Shown here: piece after piece, positions 23,260 through 35,400 of the stretch | How positions within the stretch are numbered: the stretch's first letter is position 1 | Layout of the letters: each line of letters opens with the position of its first letter | Origin: Oxytricha trifallax | Lineage: Eukaryota; Ciliophora; Spirotrichea; Sporadotrichida; Oxytrichidae | Direction of reading: 5' to 3' | Assembly (NCBI GenBank): GCA_000711775.1 | Contig: ARYC01000135.1 | Location: forward strand, 41,850 to 105,849 | Length of the DNA: 64,000 bases | Program-made: the position numbers and the translations under genes | The notes under the pieces: generated by a model | Databases searched by the model: none | The model's input: only the letters and a program-made list of their open reading frames with translations | Told to the model about the DNA's origin: nothing

Positions 23260-23703
23260 AACCGTCGGCAGATTTATAAAAGTGCCAACGGTTGCTGCTA
23301 AAATTAAAATTTTGCAAAAATCTTTTTGATTTAATAGTTAAACTGTAACAAAAACACAATAATAATTAACTAAGTTCAGGATTCAAAATTCCTAATAGTT
23401 TTTACTAATCCTTTTGGATGTATATTAATCTTTAAAGAATAGTTAAAATGATATAAATTTATATTTTTAATAAAATTGCCTGGAATATTATTCTTAAAAA
23501 TAGAATTACTAATAATATACACTATCTTTTAAGATTGTAATAAATCCTAAAGGATTATAAAAGTTTATTAAGATTATGTAATCCTTAATCTATAATATTC
23601 TGATTGAAAAGCAATTATATTGATTGTATAATTAAATTAATTAAACTGAATATTATTAAAAAACGCAGCAACCGTCGGCACTTTTCATAACTTGCCGACG
23701 GTT
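23260..23703. mobile_element. Hairpin-ended element H1, 444 bp
   Basis: Both ends contain a GC-rich hairpin. On the left CAACCGTCGGCA pairs with TGCCAACGGTTG (23259-23294). On the right AACCGTCGGCA pairs with TGCCGACGGTT (23670-23703). The right end is also the reverse complement of the left over about 40 bp, so each inverted repeat is itself a palindrome. The interior is AT-rich with no ORF and shares a TAAGTTCAGGATTC segment with element H2. Probably a non-autonomous mobile element or IES-like segment. Confidence 0.7.
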
Positions 23704-25399
23704 AAAATAAAGATAATTATATTATAAATTATTATATTAAACATATATTGTTCATGAACTCTTGACTTAATATTTAACAAATTATAACTCTAATTATAAA
23801 TGATTACATCTTTCAAAAACGTCATGGTTTTTATATATTGGTCTCCTCGGCAAATCGAAGTTAAAATTGAAAAACATTTAATGGTTCGCGATATAGCTTT
23901 GCCAAAAGTTCAACGCAATCCTTCTAAAATGCTAAAAAAGTGTAAAATGTTAAGTAACTGCCGTGAATTAGGTACCTTCCTCTAAGTTTTACTGGTTAAT
24001 AATAATATATTCCCTGAAAAGATCTTGGGTTATTAGAAAAGTAGCAAATAAGAGCTTATATAAGATATCAATTTTAAAAAATCTATATAATTATTTTAAA
24101 CAAATCATATTATTAATAACTATTATTATTATTAAATAATACTGAAAATTTCTTAACAAGAGATTTTTTAAAAAATATGCTATTTTTTGTCTTTAAATTT
24201 GATATATTGTTTTAATTATTATAATCTTTAAATATTATTATCTTTTAAATCTCTAGCCAATTTTCCTTAACTCTCAATAAAATATTTCATTAAAATTGAA
24301 AGAGAACGTGTGTTTTTTAGTAGTATCTTGTAAAGATTTTAATTAAGAACATTTAATGAATATTAATTGATATAAAATTTCTTGATTCACGAGATATATT
24401 ATTCAGTTTAAACTAAATATTCTTAAAAATAAGATTTATTAAATATTCTTTAACGGTTTATATTGCAATTAAAATTAAACAAATGTGAAGATAAATTTTA
24501 GAAAAATAAGGAACGCCTTAAATTACTAATAGAAAGTAATCAAAATTATCATAATTAATTAATTAAATCTAAAATTTACTTGTAAATTCAATTTGATTTA
24601 TTATGGTACTAACATAATAGCATCATCTGCTTTTTTCATATAAAATATAATATATACTTGTTAATTCCATTTGATTTATATTTATTTTTGTATATTTTAT
24701 GATCTTCTTTTAACTTCTGGGAGAAGTCAAAAAGTAAGAATCGAAAAACAATTTTTTCTGACATCATTCTATGGCAAGATTCAATGTACAGTCGGAAACT
24801 ATCAAAGTATCTCATTATGACTAATTCTGAAGCCCAGAGGAGCCTTGGAGTGTTCAATGTTTAAAAATATAAGATATTTTAGAGATCCTTTCAAACCTAT
24901 TTTCAGGTGTAATAGTTGCCCTTTGAAGGATCAGACAGATTATTTAAATCAAATTTGTTTAGCAATTTGAAAAACATGAGAGAAATAATATCCAATCTCC
25001 TCTTTTAACTCAATTAAAAGGTCTTTAATTACCTTGAGGATAGTCAAAATAAAAATATCATAGTATTTTAAAAAATCACTTATAATAAAATTATAAATAT
25101 TATTTATCTTTAATTATTAAACTCTTATCATAAAATGTTTTTTAATAAGATTATACTAATTATTATAGATTTTCCCTTAGAATGAGTGTTTACTTTACCT
25201 TAAACTGACCAATTTGTTAAAATCCCATTGATAAATGTTAAAAAGGTGACAAAAAATTACATTGAATCTTTAATAATCAATAAATATCACAATTAATGAT
25301 AGATGTTTATTATAATTATAGAAAGCTTACAACTACACTCTATCAATTAATATTGAAAATAGACACTCAATCTAACTGAAACTAATCAACGCTGATATG
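23704..25399. other. AT-rich DNA, no gene assigned
   Basis: A short less-biased patch at 23800-23985 could encode about 60 residues (RDIALPKVQRNPSKMLKK) but has no support beyond length. Otherwise A/T-rich. Confidence 0.4.
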
Positions 25400-26419
25400 T
25401 CAATGAACGATACTGAATTAGAGCATTAAGCCTGACAGCTCTAAGGCGACCTCTCTTAGACAGTTATCTGATCCAGGTTGATGAGAAGTATACAGGCACT
25501 ACCAGAGACGTCCAGTGAAGATGCCGTTAAGCCAGTACTACCAGCGGGGAGCCTTGCAGGAATGGGTGCAGAGGGAGAGATGGGTGAAGCCATTGACCTA
25601 TTTGACATTTACTGTAACACCATTACAAGCATCAACATCGCATGGCTGCCATAAATAAACAGTTGCCTTATATGGTCCAACTATCATGTGACCTTCTCTA
25701 GCGATACAGACAATACTTGTGACTCTTTGAGCTGTTGGAAGGTTGGTGATAGCGTATTTCAAGTAGTCCTTGGTGCATTTTTATTAAGAAGAGCAAGATG
25801 TAACAACTCCATTTGCGCTGAGACTATTAGTATAGACACAAGGAACTGAAAGAGTATTAGTGAGAGAAAGGCTTGAATTAACTGCTACCTACTCAATGAT
25901 TACACCTTCTCTCTTGGTATCTGGGCCTGTACCATTTAGTGCGAAGAAGAAATAGTGGAGATCTGAAGTGCCAGAGTGGGAGGGAACTCCATTGGTTGAG
26001 ATGCCAACGAGTGCAGTACGCACTGTAAACTACTTCAAGATTCCTCTGCCTCTCTATTGGTAAGTGCACTCCATCTCTATTGAACCCCATTAGATAGTTG
26101 AAGAATACTCCTAGGCGCTTTAGAGAGCAAGATAGAGGAAAACGCTTAGTACAGAGTGGAAAGACTAGCAGGCTAAGGAGATTCGCAGGTTTGACTGAAT
26201 TGAATGAAGTATACACGCAGTCTGAGAAATGGAAATGTGCCTCAGGGCGCTCGCACAATTGCATAGGGTGGTCCATCCAAATAAAGATCTCTTCTTATCT
26301 CGGCTCCCAGCATAGATGGCTAAGTCGGAGACCCCATCTCCGTAGAGAAAAACATGAAGAATCGAGTGGTGTGGCTTGCCGCCCCCCAGTCGAAGATCTT
26401 CCCGTGACTTCCCCTGCAA
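25400..26419 (-). CDS. YHYH-domain-like secreted/membrane protein gene (no clear start)
   Basis: The minus-strand frame from 26419 to the TGA at 25402-25400 is open for 339 codons with TAG/TAA as Gln. A hydrophobic signal-like stretch (SFHSVLSVFLYLALQ) lies near residue 90. After it come ISTNGVPSHS, HYFFFALNGTG, and REGHMIVGPYK with PCDVDACNGVTVN, which resemble the YHYH domain family; the assignment is from memory of motifs only. YHYH proteins are usually extracellular with unknown ligand. No ATG precedes the signal-like region, so the first exon/MDS may lie elsewhere or the start is mutated. The last 60 codons look less protein-like and may be past an MDS end. A decayed relative lies at 39720-40640 and a fragment at 57760-58153. 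Confidence 0.6.
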
Positions 26420-26429
26420 TACTGGTTTG

Positions 26430-26798
26430 ACAGAAATTCCGATATGGCCAATGTTGAGACCAGCCTCGAGCTGATGAGTAAGTCAAGGGAAGAGGAGAGA
26501 CTAGTATATGGGGGTATTAATGAGGATGGAGAGCCCGCTAAGCGCGAGAGAAGAAACGACGCCGATGGCAACTACCGAGGATGATGCAGGGCTGGCTGTG
26601 AAGGGTGCAGAAATGGCAGAGATGGCTTCAGAGGACAAGACAAAGGTGGCAGATGCCTTGGGGGTAGACCACAAAGAGATAGTTCAGAGAGTCACAATAC
26701 AGTGGAGAGACCAGCAATGGAAGAATCGCAGGAGGCAGAGGGGTGCTCAGAAAGACTTAGATGACAAAGAAGTAAAGGAGATTGTGAGTCTAAGCTGA
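26430..26798 (+). CDS. Charged protein segment facing the YHYH gene; inverted MDS candidate
   Basis: An open frame from about 26508 to the TGA at 26796-26798 encodes a charged peptide with TTEDDAG and EMAEMASEDKTKVADALG. A copy on the opposite strand at 38050-38500 conserves this frame (TTEEDVG, EMTEMASVQKTKLADAL), and weaker similarity exists at 51100-51350. Another frame upstream (NVETSLELMSKSREEERL, 26450-26580) is also protein-like and conserved as KTGLQLIDKSRGE, so a frame break is present near 26510. It could be the cytoplasmic tail of the neighbouring YHYH protein carried on an inverted MDS, or a separate divergent gene. Confidence 0.45.
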
Positions 26799-26879
26799 CA
26801 AGCCAAACCAATAGAAAAATAGATATTGCTGCTAAGCTCAAGGAGAGGTTTAATTATACAAATATCAAAGGTACATAAA

Positions 26880-27470
26880 TGAACTGCTGAAAATATTCAA
26901 ATTAAGCTAAACTATGCTGATAATTTAAAAACTAATTATTTACATACACTCACTTCACATTCATAATTAAAATGGTTTTGCATTTGATTTTTTTTCACTT
27001 ATTTTTTCATTATTTTATTATCTTTTAGTCTTAAATTTGAATTAATTTCAAATAAAACTATTTTATACATAATCTATAACTATAATTTGTGACTATGATC
27101 TTTTTTAAAAGCATTATAAAATAAGAGTTAGCACCTTTAAGGTAAATAAAATTAACAATTTTAATTACTAAATAATTTTTAATTTGGTATAAATGAATTG
27201 AAAATATTATTATTATCAAATTAATCATCGGATTATTTAATTAATTCAGCAATTTTTTTTAAGTTTTCTCATTATAATATTTAAACTAGTGATGGATTAT
27301 TATATATTTATATTAATTAATTAGAATAATTTTAATTAACTTCTCTTAAATAGAGCGAATAATATTTTTATAAATTTAAATATTCTAATTTTTGATTCAC
27401 CATATTGCAGTATAAATAGAATTAAATTTTTTATTATTGTATTTAATTTTAAATATTAAACATAAAAATA
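26880..27470. other. AT-rich DNA, no gene seen
   Basis: No supported feature. Confidence 0.5.
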
Positions 27471-27471
27471 G

Positions 27472-27712
27472 AGGTCAGACAGCCAGATCAGACTCCTCAC
27501 CAAACTAAAAAAAATGATTGGGAAGAAGACGAGGAGGACAGGGAGGAAGATATTAATGCTTCCAAATAGAAGAAGCTCAACTCAAAGAGAAAAGTGCCTT
27601 AATTCAACAAAATTGTAACTTACTTTTAACATCGCGATAATGATGGAAGCAAAAACGATGATCAGGACTAGAATCAGTCTGATGAATAACTTGAATTTCT
27701 GATTAATTAATA
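27472..27712 (+). CDS. Acidic/charged coding segment (MDS-like), no start
   Basis: One frame of about 80 codons with Gln-rich TAA/TAG use and very acidic composition (NDWEEDEEDREEDINASK, DNDGSKNDDQDQNQSDEQ) stands out sharply from flanking A/T sequence. There is no ATG at its start and no clear end, as expected for one internal MDS. Family unknown. Confidence 0.45.
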
Positions 27713-28960
27713 TATAATTTCATTTAAAAATGTAATTTAAAATTATTTAATTAACTTAAAATTTCTTTAGAGTTCTTTACTTTATAGGAATGAGATGGAA
27801 AAATATTTCAGGAAATGAATTCCCATGATACTTTAATTAATATATTTAAATGAGCACTAATGATACTTTTTAAAAAAAACAAGCTCGAAAGTATATTTAA
27901 TTCTTTCTAGAAAAGTTAAGGTTTCTTAAGCAATATCGATTAAAATTCTCCTTGTATGTTTGAAAGGGAACGGAGTGGTTAAAAATAAATCGGGAAGCAA
28001 AGCGTAGTTATTATTTTATTAAGGATACTTAAATTTCTCTGATGAAGACTGGGCTTTGATTCATTGATTCAACTGGCTATGGACGGATTTCTTCACAGCG
28101 AGGGGGGATGTCTGAAAAATCTAAACTCCTCCTTACTTTTTGGGGAGAAAAAGGTTCAGGGATAAACCCTGTCAAAATTAGAAAAATAACTATTTTTTTA
28201 TAAATGTATCAGTACAATCGATAAACAATAAAGATCAAACTCCAGTGTTAATTGTATATTAATCTTGAAAAATAATTGTACCAAATAGTAAATATTAATA
28301 AGTGAATGAAGGATTCTAAATGAACTTAAGATTCTGTTTTTCCTAATTAAAATCGATGTCATCAGATGGACAGAAAAGAATGTACAGACAAAAATATTGA
28401 GACTGGAAAAAATGATCATTATTAGCAAGATTTACTAATTTTATATAATACAGTTGAAATAATATAAGTTGACTTCTATAACTCATTAGACTTCTTTCCT
28501 GAATTTGGTCATTTTACCTTGCCCTTATCCTGGTTGACTATTAATATAAAAATGGGTATTTGAAGGGCGAGGAATCCATTTTACATAACATGAATTACCA
28601 GATACTGCTTGAAGGGGGTATATATTCGACCGTCATTGTCATATTAATTTAAATAATTTTAAAAGATTTTTAATTTTATAATTTAAATCCATGATATATT
28701 CTATGCACTAGTTTAAAAAATTTAAATATTTCTATTTTAATTTATATCAATAAAATTAATACAAACTTTTTTTAAAAGTTGCTTTCATTTTTTTATTTAG
28801 ATATATTTCAAATAAGTTATAATAATTAATTTACTATTGTTCTTTATTCACGATTTTTATTTCTTATCTTAATAAATATAATTACAATTTATAATAGAAA
28901 ATCGATAAATTAAAATGAAATTAATTAAGAAAATATGAAAACCTAAAGATGGTGTTCCTG
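27713..28960. other. AT-rich DNA with small GC-richer patches, no gene assigned
   Basis: Patches near 28030-28160 and 28500-28640 are less A/T-biased but give no consistent frame. Confidence 0.35.
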
Positions 28961-29195
28961 GAGCAACTGGTTATTCACTAAAATTTGTAAGTTACAAAAA
29001 ACATATCTAAACTTTTTTTATTTCAGCAATACTTACCAGCAGGAGTGGCGACGTTAAAAGACTGAGAGCTCGTGAGACACTGGAAAAAGATGGCAACAGA
29101 AAAGTAGGTATGGCCAGATGGAGCAAAATACGAAAGAGAATGGAGAGATGACAAAGCTGTTTCTGGATTCCATTTCTGCTACCCTCTATACGAAT
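28933..29195 (+). pseudogene. MORN-repeat gene fragment with a 40-nt intron
   Basis: The frame KPKDGVPGATGYSLKF meets a textbook intron: GTAAGT at 28987-28992, a T-rich tract, TTTCAG ending at 29026 (40 nt). The exon resumes in phase as QYLPAGVATLKD. After one TGA (29063-29065) the frame continues ELVRHWKKM and VWPDGAKYEREWRDDKA, the core of a MORN repeat (membrane-occupation motif, often in kinases and ciliary proteins). Only one or two repeats remain. The single TGA suggests decay. Confidence 0.55.
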
Positions 29196-29619
29196 AATTA
29201 TTATTTAAATTCATATCAAAATATATTTACCAATTCTCGATTATTTTTCATAAATGTTTTAATATAGTATTTTAATTAATAAAGTACATTATTAATATAA
29301 TTTGTCTTCGAGTGGTTCATATTATGAATTCTTCTTAACTAGTACTATTATTAAAAGTACTTTTTTTATTGGTTTTTTTATGATTAATAAAACATGTTAT
29401 TATAAATAAAATTAAAATAAGTTTAATTAGACTTTTTCTCAATACTTGAATGGACGAAATTGTGAGTGACATGATTATTAATAATTTACTGTCAACAATC
29501 TACAGTCTTAAGACCTAATATAAAAAGCTCTTAATTTTTAATTCTATCAATATAATAATAATTTTTGAGATTCCAAAAAAGAATGGTAGTAATAGAAGAA
29601 ATAATGTAGGAAAATAATA

Positions 29620-31521
29620 TTGTTGTTAAAATACATTTGAAATGGGAAAATTGAAAAATAGAAATAAAACTGTAATACTTATTAATTATAATTGCCACTA
29701 ATTAGGAGGACTCTTAAATCAAATTTAATTTTAGTAATTTAATTTTTTAAAGATGATTATAACCAAATTATAAATTTATTAATTATAAAAATATTTGTGT
29801 GCAAGTGTGCAAAATATAATTATTTACTTAGGTAGATTATTGGCACAATCTTGTATATATTTTAATAATTAAAATAAGTAATTATATGAAATGGCTTTGC
29901 CAATCATTTGAATGTCTAAAGTGACGGCTGATTAGATGCTTAAAAGCAGTAGATAAATGATGAAAGTTTGAATTTCAAAGCAAAAAGAAGTATAACTACA
30001 GGTTCGATTTCTTCTTGAAAATCACCGGCTAGTCAAAGGATATGGTGGAGACAGTGTCCCAAAAAACTTCAAACGAATCAGCCAAGCATCACCGAGGTCA
30101 ATGTATTTGAAAACTAGACTGCGAAAGTTACGATCTTACACTTTAAAGTATCACGAGATACCAATAGTATTAAGAGAGTTCTTCAAAATTAAAAAGCGAG
30201 GCGGTGTTCGCTATTTAAGAAGCTCGGCCTAGTAATGTCGGATATTGGCGTCAAATCAACCACCGATTTCTTCAAATCGCATCAAGAGCTAACTCACTTG
30301 TACGGAAATTCTACAGAGATAAAAACTGAGTATGACAAGATAGCGGCGAGAGCAGCTCTGGAGGAGCTAAAGGTTGTTTCTTAGAAAAGAAATGCAAGAT
30401 ACTTCCTGAAAAAATTCCTAGCAGAAAACATTGCCAACGGCTCAATGACTTACAAACAGTATCTCTACAGGAACTTGAGTGATCCCGACTCGCTCACTTT
30501 CATTTTTCAGGAGCAATAGAAATTTAGTTATACCCACAAAGTACTGATGCATCTCGGAGTGGTTTAGAAATTAAGGATCTCAGTAAGATTGCAACTGGAG
30601 GATTATGTAAAGAAAACCAAACGCTCATTTACAGAATCCAAATTGCAGACAGATAATAAATTAAGAGAGCTTGGATACAACGATATAGCGGAGGCTCTGC
30701 ATTAAGTACTTCTAAAGAGGGAGGATATACAGATTTACTGCGTCTGGCTGTATGGAGTGGCCACTACCGGCAAGAGCATGATCCTGAAAATGATAAATGA
30801 TTTTTTTATCTGTGATGAGCTTATCCCAGAGCCAACCAGTTTTCATATATAAGGAGGTAGATTGCTTGATAAGGAACCCCAGGTACCTCTAATTGATGAG
30901 ATGAACATAAAGAAATTCTTCAAAAAGAACAACAAACCAGCAATGAAGAGTTCCTAGAAGGCCGGGGATATGCAGAGGATGTCAAGATTGGGGAAACAAA
31001 GGTGCTCTACATAGACTACTATACCATCATTACGACAAACGAGCTCCCGTGGAACAGAATAACCATTGAGGAAAGGGATTGCTTTGAGAGGAGATGCATC
31101 ACAGTAACACCAAATGTAGAGGGTAAATCCGGCAAGCTCACATTTCTTTTGATGCGGTGTAACTAGCAAACTACATCGTAGACAGATTGGATGAAGAGAA
31201 TCTTTGGTGCGAAAGCTCAAATGACAAACTGATTCAAGACCAAAACAAGAAGAGAATAAGTTCAAGAGACACGGCAGCTGAGGATCATTGATATACAAAG
31301 CCATTTCATATAATTACTTATCTTAATTATTTAAATATATACAAGATTTTGCTAATAATCTTAATAAATTTATAATTTGGTCATAATCATTTATAAAATT
31401 AAATTACTAGAATTAAATTTGATTTAAGAGTACTCCTAATTAGTGGCAGTTATAATTAATAAGTATTACAGTCATATTTTTATTTTTGAATTTTCCCATT
31501 TCAAATGTATTTTACTAATAA
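29620..31521 (+). mobile_element. TIR element E1 (1.9 kb) carrying an SF3-helicase gene
   Basis: Inverted repeats of about 150 bp bound the element; the left arm is 29620 to about 29780 and the right about 31370 to 31521. Both include AAATACATTTGAAATGGG and, about 73 bp from the end, TGCCACTAATTAG. The same terminal and subterminal motifs recur in elements E2-E4, defining a family in which this is the only member with a replication-type gene. The flanks share an imperfect direct repeat (AATAATATTGTTGTTA and AATAATGCTGTTGTTA). Confidence 0.8.
29910..31291 (+). pseudogene. Rep-like superfamily-3 helicase gene, decayed
   Basis: SF3 helicases unwind DNA for replication of small DNA viruses, plasmids and some transposons. 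The main frame (30019-30947) carries Walker A GVATTGKS (30754-30777) and a Walker-B-like PLIDEMN (30886-30906). After a frameshift near 30945 the next frame carries motif C TTNELPWN (31032-31055) and an ERRCITVTPN block. After another shift near 31150 a third frame runs to TGA at 31289-31291. A TGA at 30016-30018 breaks the N-terminus. No HUH nickase motif is recognised in the N-terminal 240 residues, and no transposase domain either. Similarity to parvovirus- or CRESS-type Rep is by helicase motifs only. Confidence 0.75.
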
Positions 31522-31881
31522 TGCTGTTGTTACTAGTATTCTATTAAGTAAATTTTATAAATGTATATATCTTTTTAATTTCATAAATGAATAATGTTTC
31601 ATTTTTTATTAATTTATTTAAGAGAACAATTGTCTCCCTAAATCCAAAATACTTCATTAATAGTTATAAAGGATAATATGCAGAGGTTTAAATTTTTTAT
31701 ATATTACACTTGATAGTTTATAAGTAGCAATTTATAATGAAAAAGAAAACTGAGAAAATAATCTATTTAAAAAATAAACTTAACATTCTTAGACTTTTCA
31801 ACTATATATATATATATTTAAAAAATCGGTACTTTAGCATACCCTAATTCTATAAAGATTTAACTTCATGATAAAAAACAT

Positions 31882-32442
31882 TGAGTAAAAATTGAGTCAA
31901 TTTCCAGAATATAAATTAATAATCAAACATTTTTCACGCTATTTTTAATTTAATTTTTTTATTCTAATTAAACAGCAAGTATCTCAAAATTTTGATCATT
32001 TCGAGATACGAGCCGTAAGCCCAATAAATACAATTAAATTATCAAACATGAAACTATTAAACATAAATGGAATTAAATATTTCTATAAATGTAAGTTTCT
32101 TTTTAAACTAAATGTCGCTGAAATAAAATTAGATATTAAATAATTAATTAAACTTAGACATTTAAAAATAATCAGAATGTTCTATATAATTTAGTAAATA
32201 TTATTTCAGCGACATTTAGTTTAAAAAGAAACTTACATTTATAGAAATATTTAATTCCATTTATGTTTAATAGTTTCATGTTTGATAATTTAATTGTATT
32301 TATTTGGCACGTATCTCGAAATGATCAAAATTTTGAGATACGTGCTTGCTGTTTAATTAGAATAAAAAAATTAAATTAAAAATAGCGTGAAAAATGTTTG
32401 ATTATTAATTTATATTCTGGAAATTGACTCAATTTTTACTCA
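31882..32442. repeat. Long near-perfect palindrome, 561 bp
   Basis: Arms of about 243 bp (31882-32126 and 32201-32442) match almost perfectly around a loop of about 74 bp. Each arm also contains a smaller inverted repeat (TATCTCAAAATTTTGATCATTTCGAGATA on the left). There is no ORF. It could extrude as a cruciform. It lies 360 bp beyond E1 but does not share its termini. Confidence 0.88.
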
Positions 32443-35400
32443 TTAGGAAATACATATTATAACCAATAAGAATATCATGATAAAAGATGCAATGTATGAA
32501 GCTAATGAATTAGAACAAACAGTTTCTATAGTAATTTAAATTAATAATTCAGAATATTCCTGTTTTTACTATCAACAAATATTGCTGGTTTTTTATATTA
32601 AATAAATATAATTTATTAATTTTATTGTTTTAAAACCTATGGAATTGATAATTAAATTAAATTGTCTCATTTATGATAAATTTATACTTGAAAAACTGTA
32701 ATTTTTGTTGGAAATGATCACTTCAACATAGTGAAATTTTAGACTCAATATAAATAATAATGGTTCCATTAAATTATTTAGTAATTCTTGTACTTCCAAA
32801 GATTTATGTAAGTAAAATTATTCATAGTTAATTATAGGTCATTGATTTTATTATTTAAGCCATATATGGTATAATAACAAGAAATCTTGGTTTTTATTTG
32901 ATAATACCTCTGAGTAATTAATATAATACACTAATAAAAAGCCCAATACTGATAGGATTAACAACTTCAAAAGTGATTGTCCAACATCTTGTTTTTATAA
33001 TCAAACATTTTATTATTTAAAAGATAAACCTTAGTATTTAAAAAGAAAAATAAAAGGTTGTTCAAGATTATTTAATTAATAGAAATAGTCTCTAATGTTT
33101 CCTTCATTAATTTCGTTATTTTTAAATAATTAAAGGTCTCATTATGATTTAAGTATTTTTACATCATGCTCATTACTAAACAACTACACTCTTAAATATA
33201 CAAAGAGATGTAAATCAATTTTCTATAATTTCATAAATTTGTCACCTCTATGAAGAATATCTCTCGTGTTATAAAGAGTCATATGACTTATATACTGAGA
33301 TTTAATTTTTTTGAGAATTTTAAAGAATTCTTATTGGTAAAATAGTTTTAATAACGTTACCAGACAAGTCAATAATTAATTAGTTTTTAATGATTATTAT
33401 TCAATTAATATTTAAAACTGTAAATGCTTATTTATAAGAATTTAAATGATATATAAAGTCAATAATGATTCTATATATTAATATAGAGATACCATGTAAG
33501 GTAGATGACTATTAATGTAAAGATCATGGCCCAGTGTTACTGTGTTATTTTAGTAATAGCTTTATCTTGAAAAGTCTAAATTTAATCAAAGTCTATAGCT
33601 ATCAGTCATTTGATTGGTTTTCTTCTCTTTGCTTTATTTGGAACTGCATAAATAAAGTATCGCATGTCACCATTTCTAACTTCACTCGTGTTACTTAATA
33701 TTTATAATTCGCATTAATTACAAACATTCTTAGATTTTGTATATATTGCCTACGTTTAATGCTGATAAATAGTATATAAAACAATTTTTAAGACTCATTA
33801 GTTTATTTAATTTTTAACCAGCAATTAATCGATTTAGTATCCCAACTTATGAGACAATTTATTTGATTCTTGAAGAACAATTAGTCCTCGTGATACATAG
33901 CAGATATACCTCTTGTAAGCTGTACCCAATCTTGATTCAATATATTCATTTAATTTAAGCATAAATAACAATAAATATAAATAAATACAAACCTTATTAA
34001 ATCAATTATAAATTGATATTTCTCAGACCCTTAATAAATAACAATCTTCAGACACTCCTTAACCTGAAACGATTCATGAAAAAGACTAACAGATATGTGT
34101 TATCTACTTCTTTTATAGATTCTTTAGTTGCCTTGGATAGCTTCTCCTAGTGTTAAGTAGATTCCTTATATTGTGTTCATAGTGATTAAGGAGAGTGTCC
34201 TTATAAAATTGAAGCTTTTTTAATAAATAGGCTTAACATCATTGCAATTTGTTTTAAAACATGATACTATATTATAGTCCCATAGATATAATCAATATAA
34301 TACAGGTAATAGGTTGGTTGAAGAAGCTTGCTTGTGATGTTTCAATCATAGGCTCTTAATAATATATTATAGAGCAATAACTTGGATAAAAGAAGATCAA
34401 TATTTTAGTAGCGTAAGTGTAGAATTAATGTAAATTTAATCATATGTATTTATATCATAAATAAAAATAATCATGAGAAATATGAAATTTAAAAACATTG
34501 AAATTAAATCAATTGATGATTTGTAAATTAAATCATATTTGATGTATTAAAAATGTAAGAAAAAACTCAGAAAATTCAGATTATATATATATTAATAAAT
34601 AATTAATTATCGAAATTGATTCATCTTATGAAAAGACAAGCTGATGATATAATTTTAATTGCTACTGGTATTATTTATGATTAATACTTGCGAGAAATGT
34701 GAATTATAGGGTCAATTAAATTAATAAAATATTAAATATTATTTTTTTATGAACTTCAAGTTAAATTAATTGTTTAAATAGATAGATTAAAAATTAAGAT
34801 AGATAGATATTTGTTCCACAACAGAATAAATAATGTCAGCTTAATTCATTATAAAAATGAAAAGAATAGCGTTATTTTGCCATTAAATATTTAGTTTTAT
34901 AATTTAAATTACTTTATTAATATGATATGATCTGTATTGTGCAATAATTTTTGCAATTTTTTATTTGAAGAATTCATTATTGTTAATTGCTAAAAGAACA
35001 GATTAAATAAGAAGTTCATTATGAATTTTACTGAATCATTGAAACCAGACCCAAATGAAGTCCTTTGATTAATCACTGACAGAGATACTCATTTAGGAAC
35101 GACAAAGAATCAAATCAAAATATTATCATAGTCAATATATTGCAATGAAATTTATGTATTAATTCAAATCTGAAATATAAATATTATTCTACTCTAAACT
35201 TACTAATGATAATAGGAAAATTGCAATCACATTTTACTTTAACAATTCTTGCTGCAAAATCACTAAACTCTCATTTGATTATAGGACTTTTTAAACAGTA
35301 ATATTTGCTATTTTAATTATTGAAATTTAAGGATTAGCTCTTCATATTTAGCATAACCATTGAGTCTATGTGCTAACTAGGATAGTTTTTTATCTGCATC

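Noticed and set aside
26295..26571. Overlapping minus-strand ORFs and plus-strand ORF at 26098-26430
   Set aside because: Other-frame shadows in a GC-richer block; only the frame with the YHYH-like motifs and the conserved charged frame are supported by paralogues.
30954..31304. Minus-strand ORF of 116 codons
   Set aside because: Antisense of the SF3-helicase gene, whose motifs lie on the plus strand.
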